Under the pieces are notes generated by a model. It made no database searches. It was given only the letters and a program-made list of their open reading frames with translations, and had not been told where the DNA came from. Below are positions 17,781 through 26,334 of a DNA stretch of 53,812 nt, one piece after another. Source of the DNA: Flavobacteriaceae bacterium. Its GTDB lineage: Bacteria > Bacteroidota > Bacteroidia > Flavobacteriales > Flavobacteriaceae. The position numbers and the translations under genes are program-made. Numbering within the stretch: position 1 is the stretch's first letter; the number at the start of each line of letters is the position of its first letter. The stretch lies in NCBI GenBank assembly GCA_024643385.1, contig JAHEMZ010000012.1, forward strand, positions 1 through 53,812, given 5' to 3'.

Positions 17781-18110
17781 TTAAAGTGAAAAACTTTCAC
17801 CACACCCACAAGTTCTGTTCGCATTGGGGTTATTAAAAACAAATCCTTTTCCATTCAGACCTCCGCTGTATTCCAAGGTAGTTCCCACCAAATAAAGGAA
17901 GCTTTTTTTGTCAACGATGATCTTTACAAGATTGTCCACAAACATTTTATCTTCTTCGGAAAGCGTTGTATCAAATTTCAATTCATATGATAATCCGGAG
18001 CATCCTCCGCTCTTAACACCAACACGTACGAAATCAATTTCCGGACGAAACCCTTCTTCGCTCATCAATTGAGCAATTTTGGTTTTTGCAGTATCACTTA
18101 CTTTAATCAT
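17781..18110 (-). CDS. sufA: A-type iron-sulfur carrier SufA
   Basis: This A-type carrier has 109 residues with the three conserved cysteines Cys37 (SGGCSGLSYE), Cys101 and Cys103 (RTCGCGESF). It would receive clusters from SufBC2D and deliver them to apo-proteins. It is the first gene of the operon. A TATATTTG promoter element lies about 28 bases upstream of its ATG. Confidence 0.95.
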   Translation of the reverse strand: MIKVSDTAKTKIAQLMSEEGFRPEIDFVRVGVKSGGCSGLSYELKFDTTLSEEDKMFVDNLVKIIVDKKSFLYLVGTTLEYSGGLNGKGFVFNNPNANRTCGCGESFSL

Positions 18111-18137
18111 TAATATAGATTTGTTCTAAATTAGGAG

Positions 18138-18145
18138 CAAATATA
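18138..18145 (-). promoter_or_regulatory. Candidate -7 promoter element of the SUF operon
   Basis: On the minus strand this is TATATTTG, a full match to TAnnTTTG. A TTTG at 18171-18174 lies 25 bases upstream, slightly farther than the usual spacing. I see no convincing IscR- or Fur-like palindrome around it. Confidence 0.5.
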
Positions 18146-18239
18146 CTTCAATTCCCTTGTTTTTCCATGGCAAAGGGTAATTTAAACATTATGATATTAT
18201 AGATTTAAGTAATAATTAACACTACTGACAGAAGTTTTA

Positions 18240-19301
18240 TCAATTGTGAAAATCGGGATTATTGATGAAACTTGGGTCAGAAAGGGAGAGCAAGAATGCT
18301 TTTAGATCTGCTTTCTCTTCCGGGGAAAGATGCACGCCTCCCTCTGAAACTTTCTTCATGAGCGGATCAATCGTTTCAGAATAGACGAGTCCCTCACTGT
18401 AATGGTCTATTACTTCGTCCAAAGTTTCAAATCGGCCATCGTGCATATAGGGTGCAGTGAATGCGAGATTTCGAAGTGACGGAGATTTGAAACTTCCATC
18501 ATCACGAGGATCTCCGGTGGCTAGACTTCGACCGCGATCTGTAAAGAATTCATCCAATCCGTTGTTGTGAAAAATATTGTCAGTCCACAATGGATTTATA
18601 GGATTACCATGACAATGGAAACAATCTCCTTTGGTCTCATCCATAAAGACATTCAATCCATTTTCTTCTTGTGGAGTAAGTGGAACTTCACCTCTTAGGA
18701 ATCTATCAAATTTAGAATCAGATGAAATAAGCGTACGTAAAAATTGCGCAATCGCTTTAGACACCAAGGTAGAATCTATTTGTGATGCGTTAAAGGCTTG
18801 TTCAAAAAGCAGGGGGTACTCGGGGTCATTTTCCAAAGATGCCACTGCGTTTGGCCAAGTATTGGCCATTTCAATAGGGTTGATTACGGGTTCTAATATT
18901 TGCGCTTCCAATGAAACGGACCGCCCGTCCCAAAAGAAGTTTTCATCAAAATTCCAAGCCAAATTCTGTAAAGGCATGGAATTTCTATTCCCTAAAGAAC
19001 CGTCTATTCCAACGCTGAATCGCCTCGGATCGCTAAACGCATTTTCCGGTCGGTGGCAGTCAGCACAAGCTTGTGTATTATTCGCTGAAAGGATGGGGTC
19101 AAAAAATAGTTTCTTTCCCAAAGCAATCCCTTCTTCCGTTAATGGATTATCCATTGGCAGCACCGGAGGAAGGATATTGTCTGCAAATAACTGCGGGATA
19201 TCCAAAGCAACAGGAGTAGCTGTGTACTCTCCTCCTCCGTCATCTTTATTACAGGCGACAAGAGAGAAGAAGAGTACACATAAAACTAATCCGGATTTCA
19301 T
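18240..19301 (-). CDS. Di-heme cytochrome c peroxidase, MauG/MbnH-like lipoprotein
   Basis: The 353-residue product has a lipoprotein signal (FFSLVAC, Cys17) and two c-type heme sites, CADCH at residues 79-83 and CFHCH at 227-231. Further features typical of the bacterial CCP/MauG family are GLGKKLFFDPILS-like text near residue 60, FFWDGR at 122-127 and APYMHDGRF at 283-291. Classical members reduce H2O2, whereas MauG and MbnH use two hemes to oxidise residues of a partner protein. The gene lies 10 bp behind an MbnP-family gene in the same direction, which favours the MbnH-type role. I cannot separate the two by sequence alone. Confidence 0.9.
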   Translation of the reverse strand: MKSGLVLCVLFFSLVACNKDDGGGEYTATPVALDIPQLFADNILPPVLPMDNPLTEEGIALGKKLFFDPILSANNTQACADCHRPENAFSDPRRFSVGIDGSLGNRNSMPLQNLAWNFDENFFWDGRSVSLEAQILEPVINPIEMANTWPNAVASLENDPEYPLLFEQAFNASQIDSTLVSKAIAQFLRTLISSDSKFDRFLRGEVPLTPQEENGLNVFMDETKGDCFHCHGNPINPLWTDNIFHNNGLDEFFTDRGRSLATGDPRDDGSFKSPSLRNLAFTAPYMHDGRFETLDEVIDHYSEGLVYSETIDPLMKKVSEGGVHLSPEEKADLKAFLLSLSDPSFINNPDFHN

Positions 19302-19311
19302 TTTTTATATT

Positions 19312-20160
19312 TTATTGAGTTACAGCACCAAGACTAAAGACACCGCCGGCCCCATTTTCACTCATCATGATTTGTGCATCGTAATTGGGCATAAGCATGG
19401 TATATAATTGAGTTAGATCCCAAGTATTTGGGTTTTTAAACCATTCCGCCACATTCATTTTAATTTCTATTTGAGTGTTTTCTCCGATAGTAATCATCCC
19501 TAAATTTACATCAAAAGAGGTGTCGGTCAAAGTAATTGGACTGGTGGTATTGTCTGCCGCACGAATGGTATGGTATTGAAAATTAACCTCTACAGGGAAG
19601 GTTGTAGCCCCGGTATATTTTCCTTCCATACGCATATAGTGATAACCACCTCCTAGCAACATAGGGACATTCCATCCTCCATCTGCTGAATTTAAATCGG
19701 GATAATTCCCGGAGTTATCCTCGTCGTCAAAACCAAATGTGAACGACACGATATATTCACCCATGGGAAGGGCCACTGAAGGTGTAAAAGTCAGGTTTTG
19801 TCCCTCACGAACATCCACTAAATTATAATCTCCGGCGGTATAAACGTCTCCTGATGCATTGGTGAAAGTGATATCTGAAATAAGATAGACTAATTTGGAT
19901 AAGGTTAATACTTCTCCGTGGGCATTGGTATATTCGGTTACATCAAAATCTGCATTTTGAATGGCACTACCATCCCAATCCTGTGTGAATGTAAAAGCCA
20001 CAGTGGGATATTCGCAAGAACCGTCATCGGTAGTCGCAAGGGGGTTAAAGTTCAATGAATTTTCATCCATACATCCTGTGATCGGGTCAGATGAGTCGTC
20101 ATTGTTATTACAGCTTACCATCGTTACAACGATACTCAGCAAGATTGCAATTTTTTTCAT
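19312..20160 (-). CDS. MbnP family lipoprotein
   Basis: The 282-residue protein has a lipoprotein signal (VVTMVSC, Cys17), then a calcium-loop-like segment CMDENSLNFNPLATTDDG (residues 30-47) seen in many Bacteroidota exported proteins. The MbnP domain runs from about 53 to the end, with LSKLVYLISDITF (87-99), a central GGWNVPMLLGGGYHYMRMEG (161-180) and FQYHTI (195-200). MbnP proteins are beta-rich periplasmic or surface proteins whose conserved tryptophan can be converted to kynurenine by MbnH. Tryptophans here are W62, W163, W240 and W247. W163, in the GGW...YHYMRMEG segment, is my first candidate. Its gene precedes the di-heme gene by 10 bp. Confidence 0.85.
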   Translation of the reverse strand: MKKIAILLSIVVTMVSCNNNDDSSDPITGCMDENSLNFNPLATTDDGSCEYPTVAFTFTQDWDGSAIQNADFDVTEYTNAHGEVLTLSKLVYLISDITFTNASGDVYTAGDYNLVDVREGQNLTFTPSVALPMGEYIVSFTFGFDDEDNSGNYPDLNSADGGWNVPMLLGGGYHYMRMEGKYTGATTFPVEVNFQYHTIRAADNTTSPITLTDTSFDVNLGMITIGENTQIEIKMNVAEWFKNPNTWDLTQLYTMLMPNYDAQIMMSENGAGGVFSLGAVTQ

Positions 20161-20181
20161 TTAGTGTTTTAGATTAAGTTG

Positions 20182-21591
20182 TTATTTTATTTTATAAACC
20201 AGAAGATCCTTAATACCTTTATTTAACGGAATATCACCGTTATTACTTTCTGTATTTCCCACGATAATAACCGATCCATCGGAAGTGTGTAAAGCCGCTT
20301 CTGAAAAGTCCAGACTTGAGCCGCCTAAACTTTTTTCGAAGAGCATTTCTCCACTGTCATCCACAATTATAAACCACGCATCATTTTCCCCCTTATTGAG
20401 GCTCACATCCAAATTGTTACTTCTCGATGATCCTGTGATAAGAAAATTCCCGTCGTTGATAGGAATGATGTCTTTGGCTGAGTCGAACTGACTCCCACCG
20501 AAGTTCTTTTCCCAAATTAAATTTCCATTGGGACTAATTTTGATCAGCCACATATCGGCATTACCATTGTTTTGAGAGACATCCTGGTCCAAACTTCGTG
20601 TATCACCTGCGATCAAGTAATTGCCGTCTGCCGTTGCTGTAATTCCATAGGCCACGTCAATTTCAACACCCCCATACGATTTTGTCCATTCTTTCACACC
20701 GGTGGCACTTACTTTGACCACCCAAAAATCGTAACTTCCTTTGCTATCCGTGATATCAAAATCGGCACTCTCTGAGGAACCGATCATTAAAAATCCGCTA
20801 TCAGCAGTTTGGATCACATCATAGCTTCTGTCATTGTTGCTTCCTCCAAAATAACGTTTCCAAAAGAATGCTCCCTGGGCATCCATTTTAATGCCCCAAT
20901 ATTCACCCACTCCATGTGTGGTGCCATTGATACTTCTATCCTCATTCCCCTCTCCCTCGCTGGCAGAAACATCAAAATAACCGGTAACAAAAAGCTCTCC
21001 TTCTTTGGTTTCAATAACGGCATTGGCTTGATCGCTGCCGGGATAGCCAAAATTCTGACACCACATCTCGTTACCATTCGAATCGATCTTTAGCAACCAA
21101 TAATCATGAAACCCACCATTGCTTCCGGGGAAGCAATTATCACTTCTGCTATATCCGGAAATCACATAACCTCCATCACTGGTTTTCGTAATTCCGGTTG
21201 CAAGTTCATCTTCAGCCCCGCCATATACTTTGTTCCACAAAATAGTGCCGTCTTTGGAAAGCTTTACTACCCAATAGTCGCTATCTGGAGCTGTTTTTAT
21301 TCCGGAAAGTTCACCATCCGTGCTATACGTGGATCCAACAATAATATAGTTGCCATCATTGGCCTCTATAATATCTGTTGCTTGATCAATATCACTGCCA
21401 CCGAAGGTTTTTACCCAGAGGAGTTCTCCTGTAAAAGACCCTAAAGGACCATCATCTGTTGTATCGTCAGTAGTGTCATCCGGAGGAGGATTATTAGGTG
21501 TTCCATCATCCTTGCTGCAAGCAGCAAGGATAAAAAAGAACAGGGTCGGCAATAAGAATAAGTAGGTTAAATTTCTTTTTTTCAGTAGCAT
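20182..21591 (-). CDS. Seven-repeat beta-propeller lipoprotein
   Basis: The 469-residue product has a lipoprotein signal (FFFILAAC, Cys25) and a flexible Pro/Asp/Thr linker with a short DDTT repeat at about residues 37-46. Seven repeats of about 55-60 residues follow. Each has GG(S)--D-A--I----DG-Y-I-G-T-S followed by a DYWVVKL----G---W-K-YGG unit. The repeat count and spacing predict a seven-bladed propeller exposed on the cell surface or in the periplasm. No enzymatic residues can be named. It is placed between the MbnP-like gene (21-bp gap) and two exported propeller-type proteins, so I infer membership of the same cluster. Confidence 0.85.
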   Translation of the reverse strand: MLLKKRNLTYLFLLPTLFFFILAACSKDDGTPNNPPPDDTTDDTTDDGPLGSFTGELLWVKTFGGSDIDQATDIIEANDGNYIIVGSTYSTDGELSGIKTAPDSDYWVVKLSKDGTILWNKVYGGAEDELATGITKTSDGGYVISGYSRSDNCFPGSNGGFHDYWLLKIDSNGNEMWCQNFGYPGSDQANAVIETKEGELFVTGYFDVSASEGEGNEDRSINGTTHGVGEYWGIKMDAQGAFFWKRYFGGSNNDRSYDVIQTADSGFLMIGSSESADFDITDSKGSYDFWVVKVSATGVKEWTKSYGGVEIDVAYGITATADGNYLIAGDTRSLDQDVSQNNGNADMWLIKISPNGNLIWEKNFGGSQFDSAKDIIPINDGNFLITGSSRSNNLDVSLNKGENDAWFIIVDDSGEMLFEKSLGGSSLDFSEAALHTSDGSVIIVGNTESNNGDIPLNKGIKDLLVYKIK

Positions 21592-21603
21592 TTGTCAAAA
21601 TTT

Positions 21604-23010
21604 CTATTTCACTATCAATCGTTGTGTTGAATTTCCATTTACCGTTACTAGATATACTCCGGTCGTTAAATGCGAAATGTTTATAGTTTCTAATTGCGAA
21701 TTATTGTAGTCGTTATTCAAGACCAATTGACCTAACATGTTTCGAACAATGATGTTGCTGATAGGAGCTTTATCTGAACGAACAGAAAAGTCTTGATCGG
21801 CCGGATTAGGCGCAATGGCGAATCCGTCCACAAAGTTGTCCGCGATCCCTAAAGATGAATCTTTTACAAGCGTAAAGCCGGTCTCCCCTGAGATCACAAT
21901 ATTTCCACTTTCAAAGAAAGGATATACATTCCAAGTTGCGTGGAAATTCGCATCATTGTTACTTGGGTAGGTATCAAAGTAACCAATTTCTTGTAAATTC
22001 TGATTGCTGATATCACTAATATCAATTACTCTCATTCCTCCACTGTAGTTGGCAAGATAAAATTTATCTCCCACCACATATCCGTTGTGGTCGATCGAGT
22101 TGATGTTTCCAAAGTATTGGAAGAAGTAGAACGGGCTGTCCAGATTTTCGACATTAGCAACGATCGTACGGGTTCCAAAACCAAAATCCAATTCATCCAA
22201 TTCATCCCCGATGATAAAATAATTACGATCTTCTGTCAACCATCCTTGGTGTGTATAACCTACACTTCCGTAGTTAATGGTTGAGATAAGTTGTGGGTTG
22301 TTTTTGTTGGTTACATTTACAATAACCACTTGATCTTCATTGCTTCCAAAGTAGATCTCTTGCCCGGTATAATCCGCATCCGGGCCATCGTAGATAATTA
22401 CCTGAGCGTCATGCGTATAACCGCTTGCATCATATCCTCCGGCCGGAGTTGGATTCAATGGATCTGAAATATCGATAAAATGAGCTCCTCCGTTAAAGGT
22501 GCCGGTTCCTACCGCATAAGCAAATCCGGTTGCCTCGTTGATCACAATATTATGCGCATTACCAAAACCGTTATAGTGAGCATCTTCCGTAAATGTTTCG
22601 GGAGGATTTGCCACGTTTCTCAATCGAGTGAGATCGAATACTTGCATGCCGTGATTTCCTGCTTCACTCACCACAAAAGCGTAGTTGTTGTATACCTTTA
22701 TATCTCTCCAAATACTCGGACTAGTATGGGTAGGTAGTTTTCCTAAATAAACGACATTCACAGGGTCGGAAATATCAATAAACGCAGTTCCGTTATCCAA
22801 CCCGACCAATGCGTATTCCTTGCCGTCTTGAGGATCGGTCCAGCCCCAAGAATCATTTCCGTCAGCTGCATTCATTTGGGCTAAAAATAATTTAGCTTGT
22901 AGATCATAACCATTACATGGGTAGCCGTTTGCCATACCTCCAACACAAGGCGCTTGTGCCATTAGGGTGATTCCGAATAATAAGGAGAAAATTGTGGTAA
23001 TTTTTTTCAT
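21604..23010 (-). CDS. Choice-of-anchor B family protein with type-A T9SS sorting domain (short paralogue)
   Basis: The 468-residue product has a signal peptide (MKKITTIFSLLFGITLMAQ), then the choice-of-anchor B opening PCVGGMANGYPCNGYDL, and LVIVD-like propeller repeats such as TAFIDISDPVNVVYLGKLPT and GAHFIDISDPLNPTPAGGY. The last 75 residues (FAIAPNPADQDFSV, RNMLGQ, LTTGVYLVTV, RLIVK) are a type-A T9SS domain, so it should be secreted and anchored through T9SS. It is a clear paralogue of the gene immediately upstream. It begins 99 bp after that gene, behind a perfect inverted repeat. Confidence 0.93.
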   Translation of the reverse strand: MKKITTIFSLLFGITLMAQAPCVGGMANGYPCNGYDLQAKLFLAQMNAADGNDSWGWTDPQDGKEYALVGLDNGTAFIDISDPVNVVYLGKLPTHTSPSIWRDIKVYNNYAFVVSEAGNHGMQVFDLTRLRNVANPPETFTEDAHYNGFGNAHNIVINEATGFAYAVGTGTFNGGAHFIDISDPLNPTPAGGYDASGYTHDAQVIIYDGPDADYTGQEIYFGSNEDQVVIVNVTNKNNPQLISTINYGSVGYTHQGWLTEDRNYFIIGDELDELDFGFGTRTIVANVENLDSPFYFFQYFGNINSIDHNGYVVGDKFYLANYSGGMRVIDISDISNQNLQEIGYFDTYPSNNDANFHATWNVYPFFESGNIVISGETGFTLVKDSSLGIADNFVDGFAIAPNPADQDFSVRSDKAPISNIIVRNMLGQLVLNNDYNNSQLETINISHLTTGVYLVTVNGNSTQRLIVK

Positions 23011-23042
23011 TTGATATGTTTTTTGATTGTGTGATTTAAAAC

Positions 23043-23083
23043 ACCAACGTTAAAACAGGAATTTTAGTTTGTTTAACGTTGGT
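23043..23083. repeat. Perfect 12-bp inverted repeat between the two paralogues
   Basis: ACCAACGTTAAA (23043-23054) and TTTAACGTTGGT (23072-23083) are perfect complements around a 17-base spacer. On the minus strand the hairpin is followed only by GTTTTAAA, so it is at best a weak terminator. It may be a processing or attenuation structure or a binding site for a dimeric regulator. Confidence 0.75.
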
Positions 23084-23109
23084 ATTTATTTAATTTATTT
23101 TGATTCTTA

Positions 23110-25032
23110 TTAATTAATAATAATTTTTTTGGTGATTTGATTATTGAGTCGCATAAAATAGATTCCTTGTGCCATATTGGACACATTAACAGAAACCTCT
23201 TTTTGATTGACTTGAGTCATTTCCAATAGTTGTTTTCCGGAGATATCTAAAAGTTGAATAGATTCTATGTTCACCTTTTTAGAACTGATGGTTAACGTAT
23301 TACTTGCCGGATTTGGAAAAATAGAGAGACCCTGTGCTAAAATGTCGGCAATCCCTAATTCTTCTATGACGGTTAATTCAAAAGAACAACTTCCGGTATT
23401 ACCTTCATCATCAACCGATTCAAAGGTAATGGTATAGGTGCCAAGGGTAAGTTCCGTTCCCGGAGCCGGATCTTGACTAATATCTAAAGGAGAAGTGCAA
23501 TTATCCACGGCAGTCACATCGCCATTCAGAACATAATCAGGCAATGTATAATAGGATTGCCCGGCATCGTACTCAATCGTTTCATCTGCATAACAACTAA
23601 AAACAGGACCTGAAACATCTTCAACCGTTACTTCAGCCGTACAAGTATCTGTGTTGCCCGAAGGATCTGTAACGGTAAGTGTCACTGTGATAACGCTTCC
23701 GATGTCGCTACAATCAAAGGTGTTGGGAGTAACGGATAGGCTAAAGAATCCGCTATTATCTGAGGATCCCCCATCTACATCCTCTCCTGAGATCACAACT
23801 TGGCCGTTTTGGTCTAGCGTGGCTGTATAATTCTGACAAGCGGCTATAGGATCTTCCGTATCTACTAAAGACGACTTCACTAAGAAAAATCCACCGCTTC
23901 GGTCGTTAATCATGATGTTTCCGCTTCCAAAGAAAGGATACACATTCCAGACGCCGCTATAATTTGCATTGTTGTTAGAGGTAAAGGTATCAAAATAGCC
24001 AACCTCAGCCATATTGCCGTTGGCAATATCGGACAGATCAATCTCTCTAAATCCGGCAGAATAATTTGCTAAATAATATTTTGACCCAACAACATATCCG
24101 TTGTGGTCGATGGCAGGAGTGGTTCCGAAAAATTCAGAATGCGGCAACGGATTGTCTAGATCGGTTACATCAAAAACCACAGTACGGGTATTGAATCCCC
24201 AATCGCTTTCATCAAATTCATCTCCGATAAGCGCGTAGGTTTGATCTTCCGTAAACCATCCTTGGTGCGTATATCCGGAATTCGGGTAATTAATTGTCGA
24301 AATCCCCTGAGGATTATTTTTATCGGTCACATCCACTAAGGCAACCACCTGTTCGCTGCCATTACTGCTTAACATGATTTCATGCCCTGCGTAATCGGGA
24401 TCGGGCCCGTTATAAATAACAACCTGAGCATCGTGGATATATCCATCCGTTCCATATCCTCCGGCGGCAACAGGATTCAAAGGGTTTTGAATGTTCACGA
24501 AGTGTGCGCCACCTCCAAAGGTATTAGTGCCTACACCGTAAGCATATCCGGTATCTTCATTGATCACAATATTATGAGCACTGCCAAAGCCATTATAATG
24601 AGCATCTTCCGTAAATGTTACCGGGGGATTGACCACATTTCTTAAACGGGTCAGGTCAAAAACCTGCATTCCATGACCACCGGCCTCACTAACCACAAAA
24701 GCATAATTGTTGTATACCTTTATATCACGCCAAACGGTTGAACCGGTATGGGTGGGTAATTTTCCTAAATAGACCGGGTTTACGGGGTCATCAATAGCAA
24801 TAAAAGCCGTTCCGTCCTCCAGACCCATTAAAACGTATTCCTTTCCATCCAGGGGATCCGTCCAGCCCCAAGAATCGTTGGCTCCTGTGGTATTAAAGGT
24901 TGTCAAGGGAAGATGGGATTGTAAATCGTATCCACTGCATGGATATCCGTCGGCCATTCCTCCGACACATGGGGTTTGTGCTATTGATAACAGAGGTGTC
25001 ACCAACAACACAGCAAATAATGATTTCAACAT
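23110..25032 (-). CDS. Choice-of-anchor B family protein with HYR-type domain and type-A T9SS sorting domain (long paralogue)
   Basis: From the ATG at 25032 the product is 640 residues with a signal peptide (MLKSLFAVLLVTPLLSIAQ). The frame runs on to 25107 without one. Residues about 20-395 match the neighbouring paralogue over the whole propeller domain (PCVGGMADGYPCSGYDL, WRDIKVYNNYAFVVSEAG). Unlike the short copy, it carries an insertion of about 165 residues with two Ig/HYR-like modules (DPSGNTDTCTAEVTVED; VDDEGNTGSCSFELTV) before the type-A T9SS tail (LSIFPNPASNTLTI ... GIYFMRLNN). It is the first gene of the five-gene cluster. Confidence 0.92.
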   Translation of the reverse strand: MLKSLFAVLLVTPLLSIAQTPCVGGMADGYPCSGYDLQSHLPLTTFNTTGANDSWGWTDPLDGKEYVLMGLEDGTAFIAIDDPVNPVYLGKLPTHTGSTVWRDIKVYNNYAFVVSEAGGHGMQVFDLTRLRNVVNPPVTFTEDAHYNGFGSAHNIVINEDTGYAYGVGTNTFGGGAHFVNIQNPLNPVAAGGYGTDGYIHDAQVVIYNGPDPDYAGHEIMLSSNGSEQVVALVDVTDKNNPQGISTINYPNSGYTHQGWFTEDQTYALIGDEFDESDWGFNTRTVVFDVTDLDNPLPHSEFFGTTPAIDHNGYVVGSKYYLANYSAGFREIDLSDIANGNMAEVGYFDTFTSNNNANYSGVWNVYPFFGSGNIMINDRSGGFFLVKSSLVDTEDPIAACQNYTATLDQNGQVVISGEDVDGGSSDNSGFFSLSVTPNTFDCSDIGSVITVTLTVTDPSGNTDTCTAEVTVEDVSGPVFSCYADETIEYDAGQSYYTLPDYVLNGDVTAVDNCTSPLDISQDPAPGTELTLGTYTITFESVDDEGNTGSCSFELTVIEELGIADILAQGLSIFPNPASNTLTISSKKVNIESIQLLDISGKQLLEMTQVNQKEVSVNVSNMAQGIYFMRLNNQITKKIIIN

Positions 25033-25216
25033 AATGATAGAGTTAGGTTCTCTTAAAAAAAGAAGAATAATGTTATAAACAATTTTTTGTGTGTCCAAAA
25101 CTAACAAAATATTGTCAACTATACTGTTAAGACCTTACTATTATTGTCTTATTAGAAGTATTTTTTAGAAAAATGAGATTTTATTGTGAATATTTTAAAG
25201 ATATACGGATCAGCAC

Positions 25217-25246
25217 TTTAGTAGATGAACGGAAAATGTACCTTTG
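25217..25246 (+). promoter_or_regulatory. Promoter of thiL
   Basis: TTTA at 25217-25220, an 18-base spacer and TACCTTTG at 25239-25246 fit the Bacteroidota pattern. The ATG follows 22 bases later. No TPP riboswitch motif is seen in the short leader. Confidence 0.6.
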
Positions 25247-25268
25247 CAAACTAAAATAAATTGATGTT

Positions 25269-26318
25269 ATGTTAGAAGATAAAAACGAGGGAAAAACGAG
25301 TATTTCAGATTTAGGCGAATTTGGCTTGATCGAACATCTTACCGGACATTTTAAATTGTATCAGAATTCTAGCATAAAAGGAGTGGGAGATGATGCCGCC
25401 GTTATTTCAGGGGATAGTAAACAACTGAATGTGGTAACGACCGATTTATTAGTGGAAGGAGTGCATTTTGATTTAGGCTATATGCCGTTAAAGCACCTGG
25501 GTTATAAAGCGGTGATGGTGAACTTGAGCGACGTGTATGCGATGAATGCTGAAGCCGCACAAATTACAGTTTCCATTGCAGTTTCCAACAGATTTCCTGT
25601 GGAAGCATTGGAAGAACTTTATGCCGGAATTAAAACGGCCTGTGATCTATATAGAATTGACTTGATAGGTGGTGATACTACTTCCTCCAGATCGGGATTA
25701 ATTATTAGCATCACGGCATTAGGGCGAGCCAACAAAAATGAACTGGTTTATCGTTCCGGGGCAAAGGAAAGTGACTTATTGGTAGTGTCCGGGGATATTG
25801 GTGCGGCCTACCTAGGATTGCAAGTCTTAGAGCGGGAAAGACAAGTTTTTCAGGTGAATCCAAACGCTCAACCCGACCTGGAACCCTATTCCTACTTAGT
25901 GGAACGACAATTAAAACCGGAAGCGCGCAAGGATATTGTGCAACTATTGAAAGAGCTTAAGGTAAAACCTACTTCCATGATAGACATCAGCGACGGTTTG
26001 TCATCTGAAATTATTCATCTCTGTAAAGCTTCCAATGTTGGCTGCCAATTGTTTGAAGATAAAATCCCATTAGACCCGCAAGTGATCAGCACCTGTGAAG
26101 AATTTAATCTCGACAGCACCACGATTGCCTTGAGTGGAGGGGAGGACTATGAGTTGTTATTTACTATCGGTATAGATGATTATCCCAAAATTAAGGGTAA
26201 TCCTAATTTAACGGTCATTGGTCATATGACCCAAGAAAAGGAGGGTATCCATCTCGTGACCCGAGCCGACACAAAAATTCCGATCATCGCAAGAGGATGG
26301 AATTCATTTCCAGAGTAA
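25269..26318 (+). CDS. thiL: Thiamine-monophosphate kinase
   Basis: ThiL makes thiamine diphosphate from thiamine monophosphate using ATP. The 349-residue protein belongs to the PurM/ThiL fold, with FGLIEHLTG near the N-terminus, GVGDDAAVI (about residues 38-46), VTTDLLVEGVHFDL, MVNLSDVYAMNAEA, LIGGDTTSS and MIDISDGLSSEI, and the terminal GGEDYELLF. All metal and nucleotide motifs are intact. It converges with a small zinc-ribbon gene 16 bp downstream, without an evident terminator. Confidence 0.96.
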   Translation: MLEDKNEGKTSISDLGEFGLIEHLTGHFKLYQNSSIKGVGDDAAVISGDSKQLNVVTTDLLVEGVHFDLGYMPLKHLGYKAVMVNLSDVYAMNAEAAQITVSIAVSNRFPVEALEELYAGIKTACDLYRIDLIGGDTTSSRSGLIISITALGRANKNELVYRSGAKESDLLVVSGDIGAAYLGLQVLERERQVFQVNPNAQPDLEPYSYLVERQLKPEARKDIVQLLKELKVKPTSMIDISDGLSSEIIHLCKASNVGCQLFEDKIPLDPQVISTCEEFNLDSTTIALSGGEDYELLFTIGIDDYPKIKGNPNLTVIGHMTQEKEGIHLVTRADTKIPIIARGWNSFPE

Positions 26319-26334
26319 AATCGATACGTAGTTA

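Noticed and set aside
18111-18239. Fur or IscR operator at the SUF promoter
   Set aside because: The region is AT-rich, but no palindrome close to a known box could be found by eye.
18631-19407. 258-codon open frame on the plus strand opposite the di-heme peroxidase gene
   Set aside because: It is antisense to a gene with intact heme motifs and a lipoprotein signal. Its translation shows no domain, and its composition is that of a frame shadow.
23043-23083. The inverted repeat as part of a CRISPR array or an insertion-sequence end
   Set aside because: There is only one pair of arms, no regular spacers, no transposase and no target-site duplication nearby.
25033-25268. TPP riboswitch upstream of thiL
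   Set aside because: The leader after the TACCTTTG box is only about 20 bases, and I see no conserved THI-box motif in the gap.
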